From Eutreptiella sp. 'Long Island Sound 2002' (Eukaryota; Euglenozoa; Euglenophyceae; Eutreptiales; Eutreptiaceae), in the NCBI GenBank assembly GCA_964036045.1, contig OZ038388.1, forward strand, positions 36,162,497-36,226,496: DNA of 64,000 nt, given 5' to 3'. Of the stretch, positions 10,243-21,380 are shown in pieces (the stretch's first letter is position 1; the number at the start of each line of letters is the position of its first letter). Position numbers and translations under genes: made by a program. A model generated the notes under the pieces. That model saw nothing but the letters and a program-made list of their open reading frames with translations. It did not search any database and had not been told where the DNA came from.

Positions 10243-11701
10243 AGAGCAAACCCGGGGGGGGGCTCGATAACACCCAAGCATGGCAGCGGGTACCCAGGAC
10301 CATCCCCTGAAGGGGGGGGTGTCACATCCTCACTTCAGGCTGATTTGCAGGTTAGGCCGCCCAAATCCCACAGTAAGACAGATACGGTGCTGTAGCTGTT
10401 AGTAACTGCAAGTACAGTATCAAGTATAAAGTCCCGGGTCCTGGCGGCGATTGTTCGGCATCCAAAGGACCCGTTAACCCATACCATGCGCACCGGGTGC
10501 CGGCTGCTACGGTCACTACCACAGTGGCAGTGGCATACACGGCCAACGTAGGCGTCACACGACGACCGAGGTGGTCCCACAGGTCGAAAGCGACCACAAA
10601 GATCCATCAGGCTACCCCAAGCTTCCCATGGCCCGCCGGCTGGGGGAGAGTCCCCACGGGTCCTTCCTCGGGCGCACCATGTCCATATCCACGACGCGAG
10701 TCCAGAGTGGTACAGCCGAACGAGCTCCTCCTTAAGGGATCGGGCATCAAGGCCGTCTTTTCCCTCGCTCTATTACCACGAAGGCCATACATGAGGGAGT
10801 CCTCATGCAGTGTGGGCGGAGGCGTCGACTCCTCAAACCACCAGTTTCCCAGGCAGACTGACCGAGGTCAGGAACACCGGAGGTCGCCACCCGACTGCAA
10901 GTGCGTCTGCGAGTCGGTAGGCTCACACTGGGACTGACAGGGGCGGACTGCTGGGAGTGCATTCAGGCAACTGGGCTTCCCGCCTGGCGCCATCAGGATC
11001 TCAGCACATCACAGTATCACGGGCACTCAAACAGAAGAATCTGTGCTTAGGTACTGGTCCCAGCTGGACCTTATGTAAGAGCATGTAAACGGCGACTCAG
11101 GGTGCCTTCGTAGTCGATTCGCATCCCATCGGGGGGAAAGACCGTCCATATCTCGGTGATGGACTGACACCACTTAACATACAGATGCACATATCCTGGG
11201 GCACAGACAAAGAAGCAAAAAGCGGGGTAAATAGGCGTGTAAACACACTCTGGATGGAGCGCCAAACCACGCCCCGGTTAGGATAAGGCATATGCAGGAG
11301 GGTGGACAGGAAAACGCCTGAGTTCAGGCCATATATAGTCTGCAGACACACGTCGACTGGTCTGGATTCCGCAAGTGCCATGGAACCAGACCACACACCA
11401 AAAAATCGCAATGCCGATGACAGCGGCATCCGTTGAGCAACGTCGTATGGGCTTCAAGGCCCCAAGAGCTCAGAAAGTGTGAAGGTCAGTCGCCCAGCCT
11501 GGTTTCCCAAGGATTCAGCAGGTGGGGAGTGACGAATAAAAGTTCAAGAGAGGGGTCCTCCTCCCCTGGATTCAGCAGGGGGGGGTATATGGCCACTCTG
11601 ATGGCAGGTCACCGGAAGATGCAAGAGAGCAAGCAAGTGAGGGACGATCCGTCGACCACACAAGCGCTCAAACTGCATCAGGGGAGAGCTCAGGGCGGCG
11701 A
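10243..11701 (-). other. A2 3' untranslated region
   Basis: About 1.46 kb between the pol stop and the polypurine tract, colinear with 44284-45702 plus 56493-56539 of A3. The peptide frames at 10335-10607 and 10607-10792 match parts of one 146-codon frame in A3 (45208-45648), so a decayed third gene is possible, but I recognise no domain. It also contains the intact equivalent of the site where element Y inserted in A3 (around 10288-10297). Confidence 0.6.
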
Positions 11702-14700
11702 TCAGGCGCCCCTGGCTGCAATCGCCCGGGTGAGTGCTGCCAAGTCCGAGACATGGATCTTGGTCTTGTGCTTGCGGATGTAGTCCATGAAGGGGGTATT
11801 AATCCGCGGCACGAACGAGGAGACGGGTTCCCAGGTGTCGTGGGACGGCCCATAGCCTCGCCAACGAACCTTGAACTCCAGGCCTCCTGGTACCGATGCT
11901 TTCAGACGCTGAGCCAGGATCCTCTCGACTGTATAGTCGTCCTGCTCCGCATAATAGTCGTCCGAATCAGCCTCATGTGCGGCGTAGTTCAGGGACGCAT
12001 GTTGGCCACAGAGGTCGGGTTCTCGCACACGGAGTTGACTCTCGTGGCGCTCCCGGAACTGTCCGTGACCCACCTTGATGCGGTAGGTGTCCTCACCAAT
12101 CCTGCGGACCACCTCTCCGGGTGTGAACCAGGTTTTGGTGCGGTGGGTGCCCATAGGGCGGGGTCTGATCACCCACACCGGGTCTCCCACCCTGAACTTC
12201 CGCGCTGTCGAGCTCGGGGCGGACTTCTGACGCTCAGCATGCTCCTTCTCGAGCTGCTGGCGGATGTCCCGCGCCGTTTGCTCCTGCCGCGCGAAGAATT
12301 CCTTGGCGTCCATGGCCATACCATCACCAGACAAGGGAAGTCCCAGCCCCAGGGGGTCCCTGCCAAACAGAATCTGGTGAGGGGACAAACCACCCGGAGT
12401 GGGGGTGTCATGATGAACCTTCAGAGCAGGCCACATCTCCTCAAACCAGTTCCGACGTGGATTGGTGAGGTGAATCTTGCGCAGCTTCTCGAACAGCTGC
12501 CGTCCAGCCACTTCAGCACGGCCGTTAGACCGGCTGAGATAGGCGACGCTCTTGGCGTGACGTATTCCCATGAGGGAACACATAGCCTTGAACCAGCCAC
12601 CAGTAAACTGGGGCTCTCGGTCATTGAAAATGGTGCGGGGGATGTCAAAGACGGTCAACCAAAGACGAATCATCATGACTGCCACTTCCTTGGCAAGCAA
12701 CCCCTTTTTGCGTGCCGGAACGGCTACTACGTAGCCACTGTGGCGATCCACACAAAGAACCACACAGTCGAAGGTCTGCTTGCCAATGTGCACTTCGGGC
12801 ATGGAGAAGACGTCCATGGCCACGCTCTCCATGGGCTGGTCAGGAACCGGGGTCCATTGGGCTTCCCCCTTGACGTTCCGGTTATCGGGATTGCAGGCCT
12901 GACAGACCGAGCAACCCTTCCTGACCTTCATGATGGCGGTGTAGAGATTGATCTGGTCGATCTCAAACCGGCGCTGCATGTCCAGGGCTTGCTTCTTGAC
13001 CCCTGGGTGCAGCATGTGGTGGTGCCAAGCTTCACACAGCTCGAGCACTCGGGGCTCCGGTACTAGCAACTTACCATTCCGGTAGAGCTTGCCATCTTCC
13101 TCAGTCAGCCCCTTTGGCCACTTCTGCCCGTCATCAGGGTCGGTCACAGCCCTATATTCGGCCTGAAAGGCCTCAGACTTGGCGTATTCGTCGGTCCAGT
13201 CGTCCTGGAGGCAAGATTCAGGGAAGAGGTGCTTGTCGGACTCAGCTCCATCAGGGGCGAGTACTCTGACCGCTCTGCCCATCCTCGTTCCGAGGGGGGC
13301 ATCCGCAGCCATTACGACGAAGCATTTAACACCCTCCTCCTCCATCAGGCGCTCCATTTCAATGATCCTCTTGGCCTCAGCGGTCTCAGCCTCATCGCCA
13401 TGGGCAGAGACATCCGTCATGCCCTTGCTGGCGGGATAGACCCACCTACTGAGACAGTCCGCCACGGTGTTGTCCTTTCCAGGAACATACACAACCGTGA
13501 GGTCGAACTTGGCCAAGGTCTCATGCCATCTTGCCCGTAGGGACGCGGGACCAGAGGGGGTGTCCACGTGCTCCTTGTGCCACGACTGCAGACTCTGATG
13601 TTCGGTGCAGACGGTGACGGGATGGAGGGCTATGTACCCAGCCCATTTCCTGAGAGCCATGACGATGGCATACGCCTCCTTTTCGCGGGACGTCAACGTC
13701 CGTCTCTGGCCTTCCGCCAGGACTCGGCTCCAGAAGGCCACGGGCACGTGCCTCCCATCGTCAAGCACTTGTTCCAACACTGCGCCAACGGCGTAGTCGG
13801 AAGCATCGGTGCGCAGGACGAACCCTCGGTCGGGCTCCACGAGGTGCAGACACACTGCGGATAGCAGCGCCTGCTTCATCCCCTCAAAGGCACGGTCGGA
13901 CTCAGCAGTCCAGACCAGAGCCTTCTTGGACCCTTTCTTGGTCTCCTCTCGGTTGCCCTTGAGCATGGTTGTCATGGGGGCTGCATACTCGGCATACATC
14001 TTGATATACCCCGAGTAGTAGTTGCAGAACCCCAGATACGCCCGTAGCTCAGAGACCGTTTTGGGCTTTTCCCAGTGTTCAATCGCAGCCACTTTGCCAG
14101 GTATGGGCTTTCGCTGCCCGTTCCCGACTACGTGCCCAGCGAAGACCACCTCGCTTACCGCAATGGTGGCCTTGTCACTGCTGCCCGTGAGTTTGTGCTG
14201 AACCAACAGGTCCAGCACACGAGTGACGTCCCTCTCATGTGCCTCCAGGAGCTCCTCGTAGCTCATACTGGGGTCCCCGGACGCGATGATCACGTCGTCC
14301 ACGAAAGGGTCTGCACAGTCACGCACCGGCTCAAGCAGGTTCTCCAGCATCCGCTGAAAAGCCCCATTGCCGTTGGTAACGCCCATGGGCATCACCTTCC
14401 ACTGGAGAGGTCCAAGTGGGGTGCTCATGGCTGTGCAGGCACGGGACTCCTCGGCGAGAGGCATCTGATGATAACCATGTTTCAGGTCAATCACCGTGAA
14501 GATCCTCCGCCGGTGTTGTTTTTGCAGCATGTCCTCAATGAGGGGCAGCGTATAGCTGTCGTGCTGGGTTTGGGCGTTTAGGCCGCGGTAGTCGACCACG
14601 AGCCGCCACTCACCGGCCATCTTCTTGGGGACGACAAAGCACGGAGAGGCCCACTCGGAGTGGCACGGCTCAAGCCAGCCTCTCTCGATGAAATCCCGGA

Positions 14701-16636
14701 GGATTTTCTCCATGGCCTCCTTCCTCTCGCCCCTCAGGGCAAACTCCCGGCGCCGATACACACGGGGGTCCTGCTTCAGTCGTATCTTGGCCTCGCCATA
14801 CGGTCCACGCACCGGTGGGGGAAACACAGGCTTTCCGCTGAAGCAGGTATCACCATACTTCTGCTTCAGCCTGGCCCTCAATGCCTGGATCTTGGGGCAA
14901 TCATCGGACTCCGCCTTGGCTTTTCCGGGCACCTGGACCACGGAGCTTACTTGAGGGGTAGCGACCCCGCTCGCTTTCGGCTCAGGTGGTCTTCCCAGGT
15001 GGCCCAAAGGGCCATCTCTGGTCTTGCCTCGGAATAGGTCGCCATAGGTAGGTGGGTTACCCCTGATTGGCTCGTCCTGGCTGGACAAGTGGTCCAGTAC
15101 CCTGCTTACGAAGGTATCCCCATCATAGGAACCAGAGACGATCGAGTCGACTTCCCACCAGGCTTTGTCCTGGCCTTTGCCCTCACGCTGGCTTCCCCAG
15201 TCGCGAAAGGGCTGATCCATATACCCCTGAACCAGATCCAACTCCTCCTCAGTGAGGGGGTCTTCCGATTCTCCGATGTCAAAAGGGGGAACCGCAAAGC
15301 ATTGCCGCCATGGCTCCGCTATGATGCGGTTGACACACAGGAAATCCGTGGTGTTGGCCTGATCAAGGCCCCCATCCACATAGTGGAATTCCGTTGGCCA
15401 TCTCTGGGGTGGCATGGGCTGTCCCTTAGCGTCCTGATAGACACTCTCTCCAGCCCGTAGGACGACCTTGTTTAAGGTCATGTTGGTCAATGAGACTACC
15501 CAATGTCGGGTACTTTCCTCCTCGGTGCATCCCATAGGAACAACCAGCACTGCCTCCGAGCGGTCCTTGCGTATCTTCGCTATCGCCCTTGGAATATCCC
15601 ATCTGGGGCAATGGATCCACATCAAGCCCTGATGCGGACCCCAGTGCTTCTTCCACGCGGAGTCCTGTGCGCTCCAGTACTTCTCACAGACCCGCAGATG
15701 GGCGGAGGTTCCTGAGGAGAACGCATCCAGGGCCAGATCCAAAGCTCCTAGGTCCGTAACCACTCGGCTCGCCACTTCCGCCATTACGCCGTACTCCTGG
15801 TTTGCTGGCCCAGTTGGCTCAGTGTCCAGCGCGGCTACTTGGAGCTGATTGCGTTCGGGGTGGATCCATTGGCATTCCACATGATGCTCAGGTGACGAAA
15901 GCCACGAGAGCTGGTCGTCCTGGTACAGGGTCATGGAGGCCTGGGCCGGGAGAACGCCGGAGTCCGTCTCCATCATGAAGTCGTACCCAACGATCATGTC
16001 CCAGTCCATCTCGGCCTCGTAGAAGCGACCGTGCAGGAGGATTTCCTTGCCGAGGTCTGGGCGGCTCAGCTCACGATGGTTCACGAACTGCAGCCCGATG
16101 GCCGCTTCCTTCGTGCCTCCCACCATGGACTGGCCGTTCGCCACCTTCAGCCTGACAAGTTTCCGACTGTCGGTCAAACACTCTGGTGGAAGTAGGCGAG
16201 CCTTGACCAAGCTGACCTGTGCTCCCGTGTCGACCAACACGTCGAAGACCTTTTCCACTTCCCCGCATAAGGCACGGACCTTAAGGTGCAACTGCCGCTC
16301 ACGCCCCAATCGGCGCACGGCGTGCAAGCTCAGGATCTCCGGCCGTTCCAGAAGCTCCACAAGCGACTGGTGCAGGTCGTGGACAATGGGCTCAGGCTGC
16401 CCATCTGCAGCGTCCAGCTGCGATCCGGGTGATCCTCTGATACTCTCAGATAGATCTTGAAGTACATCAAACACATTCTTGGTCGCGAAGGATGGACGGG
16501 TGCAAGGGTTCGTGCCTTCACTTGCCCTCACCCCGCCACCGCGACTGGGTGCCGGACCGGGCCTTCCGCCCGCGGCAATCCCTCTTGTGCTTACCGACTC
16601 CCGACTGGGATGGTGTGGCGCTTCCCACGACACCAT
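11702..16636 (-). CDS. pol: Pol polyprotein of A2: protease, MT-like domain, RT, RNase H, integrase, chromodomain
   Basis: An open frame of 1644 codons. Domains by residue: retropepsin with DTGA at 136-139; a Dam/DIRS-MT-like domain at about 300-380 (LDAFSS at 302-307, degraded catalytic motif HCPRW at 342-346, LVVPM at 364-368); an acidic linker; RT with FVDD at 778-781; RNase H with RTDAS near 942-946; integrase zinc finger (H1206, H1210, C1242, C1245); core D1275, D1339, E1375 (DD35E spacing); and a C-terminal chromodomain at about 1566-1625 (FKVRWRGYGPSHDTWEP). The core reads FNDREPQF where A3 has CSDRGPQF, so this copy may be catalytically weakened. An ATG lies at 16636. A single-nucleotide insertion just downstream of gag puts this copy's pol in a different register from gag, whereas A3 and A4 keep one frame. 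The chromodomain probably steers integration into modified chromatin. Confidence 0.9.
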   Translation of the reverse strand: MVSWEAPHHPSRESVSTRGIAAGGRPGPAPSRGGGVRASEGTNPCTRPSFATKNVFDVLQDLSESIRGSPGSQLDAADGQPEPIVHDLHQSLVELLERPEILSLHAVRRLGRERQLHLKVRALCGEVEKVFDVLVDTGAQVSLVKARLLPPECLTDSRKLVRLKVANGQSMVGGTKEAAIGLQFVNHRELSRPDLGKEILLHGRFYEAEMDWDMIVGYDFMMETDSGVLPAQASMTLYQDDQLSWLSSPEHHVECQWIHPERNQLQVAALDTEPTGPANQEYGVMAEVASRVVTDLGALDLALDAFSSGTSAHLRVCEKYWSAQDSAWKKHWGPHQGLMWIHCPRWDIPRAIAKIRKDRSEAVLVVPMGCTEEESTRHWVVSLTNMTLNKVVLRAGESVYQDAKGQPMPPQRWPTEFHYVDGGLDQANTTDFLCVNRIIAEPWRQCFAVPPFDIGESEDPLTEEELDLVQGYMDQPFRDWGSQREGKGQDKAWWEVDSIVSGSYDGDTFVSRVLDHLSSQDEPIRGNPPTYGDLFRGKTRDGPLGHLGRPPEPKASGVATPQVSSVVQVPGKAKAESDDCPKIQALRARLKQKYGDTCFSGKPVFPPPVRGPYGEAKIRLKQDPRVYRRREFALRGERKEAMEKILRDFIERGWLEPCHSEWASPCFVVPKKMAGEWRLVVDYRGLNAQTQHDSYTLPLIEDMLQKQHRRRIFTVIDLKHGYHQMPLAEESRACTAMSTPLGPLQWKVMPMGVTNGNGAFQRMLENLLEPVRDCADPFVDDVIIASGDPSMSYEELLEAHERDVTRVLDLLVQHKLTGSSDKATIAVSEVVFAGHVVGNGQRKPIPGKVAAIEHWEKPKTVSELRAYLGFCNYYSGYIKMYAEYAAPMTTMLKGNREETKKGSKKALVWTAESDRAFEGMKQALLSAVCLHLVEPDRGFVLRTDASDYAVGAVLEQVLDDGRHVPVAFWSRVLAEGQRRTLTSREKEAYAIVMALRKWAGYIALHPVTVCTEHQSLQSWHKEHVDTPSGPASLRARWHETLAKFDLTVVYVPGKDNTVADCLSRWVYPASKGMTDVSAHGDEAETAEAKRIIEMERLMEEEGVKCFVVMAADAPLGTRMGRAVRVLAPDGAESDKHLFPESCLQDDWTDEYAKSEAFQAEYRAVTDPDDGQKWPKGLTEEDGKLYRNGKLLVPEPRVLELCEAWHHHMLHPGVKKQALDMQRRFEIDQINLYTAIMKVRKGCSVCQACNPDNRNVKGEAQWTPVPDQPMESVAMDVFSMPEVHIGKQTFDCVVLCVDRHSGYVVAVPARKKGLLAKEVAVMMIRLWLTVFDIPRTIFNDREPQFTGGWFKAMCSLMGIRHAKSVAYLSRSNGRAEVAGRQLFEKLRKIHLTNPRRNWFEEMWPALKVHHDTPTPGGLSPHQILFGRDPLGLGLPLSGDGMAMDAKEFFARQEQTARDIRQQLEKEHAERQKSAPSSTARKFRVGDPVWVIRPRPMGTHRTKTWFTPGEVVRRIGEDTYRIKVGHGQFRERHESQLRVREPDLCGQHASLNYAAHEADSDDYYAEQDDYTVERILAQRLKASVPGGLEFKVRWRGYGPSHDTWEPVSSFVPRINTPFMDYIRKHKTKIHVSDLAALTRAIAARGA

Positions 16637-16679
16637 CCTGCGACTGCCCTAGCTGGGGCCCTTGGCTGCAGGGGCTCCG

Positions 16680-19600
16680 CTAGGGGGCGTCGGTTGTGGT
16701 AGTAGGGGTGATCCCCTCCGCATCAACCTCGTTGACACCCTTCTTCCTACCCCTATTCCTAGGCTTCTTGTCCTTGTCCTTGTTCTGGTCGTTCTGGTTG
16801 TTCTCCTTGTTCTTGTTGTCAGACCTGGGGACCGAGTTCCTCTTGATCTCCTGGATCTCCTTAGCCAACTCGGTCCCCACCGACATCAGCTTGGAGAGCT
16901 CGTCCTTGTCCACCTCCACTTTGGCCTCCCAGATACCCGCAGGTGCACGCTTCTTCGACCCGTGCGCCTTCTTGTAGGCCTCCGTGTCGGCCTGGTGGAT
17001 GGGGCATGTTCGGTGGTCATGGTTGAAGCCTTGCTTCCTCCCATAACACACGAAACAGCCCTGAGGGCGAGCTCGTATGAACTCCCCAAAGGACAGCGGA
17101 GGGCTGCCAATGCGACGAGGGTCCTTCTTCTTGTGCTTCTTCCAACCTGGCTGCAGGGGCTTCCAGCTTCCCCGGTTGCTCCCCGCGCCGTTGTGGGCCA
17201 CGAAGGCACAAACGGCCATCTCGGCGGGCTCATCGTCGTCGTCATCGTTGACGAGAGCTTCATCGCCATCGGCTCCCGCTGGGTCCATGGCAGCTTCCCC
17301 GCAAGGCCCCTCGCCAACGTAGTTGACGTCACGGTCGCCGGGCCTCAACCCGCGGGTGTGGTGGAGGTTCCGGTACTCCTTGAGTACTTCCTCTCCAACC
17401 CACTCCAGGATCTCGTCGCAGCTCATCCGCGCCGGGATGGGCTGCAGACGGATGGTCTGGCCGCTCACGTCACACTCGTCAAGGCGCCACATCGCGGTCT
17501 TCTCGCGATCGCCCGAGACGGTGATGAGGAGAGCGTTCCGCAGGGAGTGCCGTTTGACATCCCGGGCCACGTTCTTGCTTGTCCAAGGCACCACGTTCGT
17601 ATGATACTCTTTGGGGAGCATCATCTTGACCGTGTGATTGGACTTGGCCCTCTTGGCTTCCTCCTTGGTGACCCTCTTGATCCATGCTTCCGGCAGCATG
17701 GAGAGCAGGTGAGCCTGCTCGTCACCCTCGTTCCAGTCCTCCACGTTGCGGCGGAAGAGGGTGTATTGCCCTCGGAAGTCTCGCCAGTCTCGTAGGCGGA
17801 TCTCCGTTCATCATGCTGAAGCTTGATGGACTTCCACCGCTTGGCAGCCACCTGCGGAGCGTCCACCCGCTCCTGCTCCTTGAGCCACTTCTTGGCTTCC
17901 TTGAGGGTCTTGATTTTCCCCTCCTTGGTCGCCACGAAGTGTAGCTCTTGGAGCACTTCCGGCAGGCGGTACGTGAACCGTCTGAAGACACATTTCTCCG
18001 CATCCGCGGGATCCATGTCCTCAGTGAGGGTCACCCCCCAATCGTCCAGCTTCTCCAAGAAGCGGTTGAGGTTGAGGGGGTTGCCATCGTACATGGGGGG
18101 CTTGATGTCCTTCAAGTCTTCCCACACGGCGGCATCTGCGGCCTTAGAGACCATGAACGCCGGCCGCGAGGTCGACCGAGGTTCCCATCGGCCTCTCCCA
18201 CGGACTCCCACGGCCGCCACCTCCATCTCCTCCCCGATATCCACGTGGCTACGCCGTGGTTCCTCCATGTACGCTGAACCTAGATGTTCACGCTGTACTC
18301 CTTCCATGTATGCCTCCTCATCACGGATACGGCGGCTGCGTTCAGCGGCCTCCCGTCGTACACCACGCGGCGGGGAGATGTCGAACTCCTCCAGGTCCAG
18401 GTCCAGGTCCTCACCTCCGCCGACGTCCCACTCCACGTCTCCTCTGGGGACCTCATCCCTGAGTCCACCATAACGTCCACCAGCCATTGGGATAGGCTCC
18501 GGGGCTGGTGCGGGGCGTCGGGGGCGTACCGGTGTCCGCGGTGGAGCACAGCGGTTGTGGTACTCCGCGCTGAGCCACTCATCACGCCAATCCTCACTGC
18601 CACTGCCGGGGGGCACGTGCTCGTTGCGGCGGCCCGCGCTGTGGTGAGAGGGGGCGCTCAGAGAGGGGACACTGGCGCTGGGGCGACTCCTGGGGGCTCC
18701 GCCGGGGGCTCGGGGTCTGCCTGGACCTGGTCCGGGTCCCCAGCCGTCGTCCGACGAGCCAGACTCCAGGGGTGGGTGGTCGCTGCCGACGCTCCCACGG
18801 GCTTCCAGCGCGTCCAGCCTCTGCTGCAGGCCGCTGATGACCTTGTTCAGCGACCTGGTCTCGCCCCTGGCGATGACAAGCAGCTTCCTGGTGGCGGTGG
18901 CGGCCTGGGCGCTCTTGACCATATCGATCTTGGCAATGTCCAGCTCTCTCTGAGCGCGCGCGGCGACACTGGCGATGCGAGTCATCTCGCCCTTGCCCGT
19001 GTCTACCTCGCGCTCGAGGGACTGGACCCTCCTGCGGAGGCAGACAATCCACCCCCTGGTGGCATCCGGGTCGCCGTCCCCTGGTGGGTCATCGGGGTCC
19101 CCCGGGGGTGCTCCAGGAGGGCCTCCGCCGGGTCCGCCCGGTCCAGGGGGTCCTCCCCCGCCCGGTGGTCCGCCTCCAGGGGGTCCACTTGGTGGGCGTC
19201 CTCCAGGGGGTCCTGATGGTCCTCCGCCAGGGGGTCCTGGTGGGTCTCCGCCGGGTCGCCTCGGTGGGTCCGAGGATGGGCGCTTCTTCGTTATGTCGAA
19301 GTCCATGTCGTCATCCTCGTCCATGTCACCCCACCTGGGCGTCTCGGTCTCGGAAGACTCCGAGCTCCGGTAGGGAGGAGGGGGATCCTCATCCTCACCT
19401 TCCGGCTCCATGGGGACGTCTCCGCCTCCTCCGCCAGCCACTCCTCGGCGATGTCGGCGGCCTCGTTCATCCCCGTCGCTGGCGGTGAAGAAGGGGTCGC
19501 TGTCGTTGGGGTGTCCGCCCGCTGGCCTCCGTGGCCTCTCGGGGGTCTTCCCCTCACCCTTCCTCCGTCGGTAGGCAGTGGGGCCACTGCTCCCACTGCT

Positions 19601-21046
19601 TCCCGTGTCGGCCTCGTCCAGCGTCATCTTGGAGGAGGCGTCCCCTTCGAAAAGCTTTCGAAGGGTCTCCACTCGTGATCCTCCCGGGGGAGTCTCGTGG
19701 CGGAGCTTGGCCTCCGCCTCCTCCATCGCGGCGGCTGTGGCTGCGGCAGCTCGCGCTTCCGCTTCCTCCTGGGCACGAGCCGCTTCGGCTTCCCGGGCCT
19801 GCTGCAGCCGAGCCTTCTCCGCTTCCAACGCCGCCAACTCCGCCTCCATCTTGGCCCTCTCCTCAGCGACCTTCCGTCGCGCGGCCTCGATGGCGTCCTT
19901 CTTGGCAGCGTCCGCCTGGGCCTTAGCCGTTGCCTCGGCATAGGCCCTTTCCTCCGCCTCCTTCTTTGCCCTCTCTTGGGCAAGCGCCTCTTCCAGCGCC
20001 TTCACCTCGGCCTCCTTGCAGGCAATGGCCTCATTGGTCAGGCGGGCTTCCTCGGCGGTTGCCGCCACCTCACCCCTCATCCGGGCAGCCACTGCCTCAT
20101 GGGCGGCCGCAGCCGTGAGACCGGCCGCGATGGCTGCCACGGTCGAGGCGTGGTAGTCCATGCCTCTGCCCCACTCGGTGGCCTCCTCCTGGGCGATGCC
20201 GACGGCGCCCTGCATGGCAGAGATGTGCTGCGTGGCCCGTTGCCGGGCAACCCGAAGGTTGCAGGGCACCCCACAGGTGCACTCGCAGGCGCGCGCCACA
20301 TCCCTTTGGTGGGGAGCGACGCTGCTGCTGCAGCTGACCTGGTCGGCCGGCATCCTCCCGCGGTGGGCCGACTACACGTCGCTGCTAGGGCCTGACTTCC
20401 CCAGGAGCAGCGGACGCGGCTTGGCCTTGGTCTGCTTGGCGACTTCCAGGAAGTCGCCAAGGGTGGTGTGGCCGGGGTGGTGACCACCACTGGCCCGTTG
20501 GGGGCTGTGGGCTGGGGTTCCGCCCCTGGCGCCTTGGGGGGCTTCGGCGGCCAGGGACTCCTGGTACTCCTGCCACTTCCTGTCCCGCCTCCTGTCCCCG
20601 GCGGAACGCTTCTCCTTCCCAGGAGACGCGCTGCTGCTGTTGCTGCCCTGCAGCCTGTGCTCGTTCCCCAGCGCCGGGAACTCCTTCCCGATCATGTCCC
20701 ACATGGAGACGTTGATCGAGGCGCCCGACGGGTACTCGTTGGGCTTCTCGTCCTCGTCAATCCCGTCGGGGCGCAGCCCTTCGCCGGGCCTGTCCGGGCG
20801 GGTCCAGGTCCTCCAGCGCTTGCGGCAGAAGCGGTACTGATACCCTTCCGCCCGCAGCCAATCCTCCACTGCCCGCAGGCGGTCCTCGCCCATGTCTTCG
20901 CGGAGCTCGAAGCTCCCGTGCATGCCACCTTCGCACTGGGGATTGCTGTGGTGGTATTGCTGCCCCCACAGCAACCCACGCGGTAGGCTCGCCGCATGGG
21001 GGTGGGGCTGCCGCCACGTCTTGCCCGCCTCGTCCCAGTTCACCAT
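16680..21046 (-). pseudogene. gag: Gag of A2, nearly complete, two lesions
   Basis: The structural polyprotein spans 4367 nt (about 1455 codons), several times longer than a typical Ty3 Gag. It starts MVNWDEAGK at 21046. Order: N-terminal domain; Ala/Glu coiled coil (about 20150-19690); collagen-like Pro/Gly tract (about 19260-19080); coiled coil with 21-residue repeats (about 19010-18830); Ser/Pro linker; capsid-like domain (about 18150-17600); RRM-like segment (about 17555-17370); zinc knuckle CX2CX8HX4C (about 17060-17001); Lys/Asn/Asp-rich tail; and a UAG at 16680-16682. Lesions: a UAG between 20353 and 20372 (GAG in A4), and a 1-nt deletion near 17810 that moves the downstream part to another frame. 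The UAG at the end is followed by CGG, as in A3 and A4. Confidence 0.85.
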
Positions 21047-21380
21047 CGGTGCTCTCGATGGAGTGGTCCTGGGGTGGTTGTTGAGGTGGGTGATGTAGCA
21101 CTGGACTGGGAGTGCGGCCGGTGCTGGTCGGCCGGTGGTTGTGGAAGTGGTTGCTGTAGCTGGGAGTGCGGCCTTGCTGGTCGGCCGAGAGAACTAGTTG
21201 ATGACGGAGTTCCGGTCCCTGCACCTCCTTCAGGGACTCGGCGCTGTCGGTGGGTGGCGCTGTGAGCCGCTGCGCTGCGCTGCGAGCTGCGAGCTGCGAG
21301 CTGCTGCGCCGCGCTGCTCGGGGTCGGCGGCCCCGAGTGGCACTCGAGAGATGGGTAACCCCGCGGCGGTGAAACGCTTT
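21047..21380 (-). other. A2 leader between 5' LTR and gag
   Basis: 334 nt of GC-rich leader with short CGCAG/CTCGCAG repeats. The first internal bases after the LTR are AAAGCGTTTCACCGCC. No TGG-starting complement to a tRNA 3' end is visible directly after the LTR, so the primer is unclear. Confidence 0.6.

Noticed and set aside
11753-13066. 437-codon frame opposite A2 pol (and 40750-41763 opposite A3 pol)
   Set aside because: Antisense of the integrase region; composition-driven, no domain recognised.
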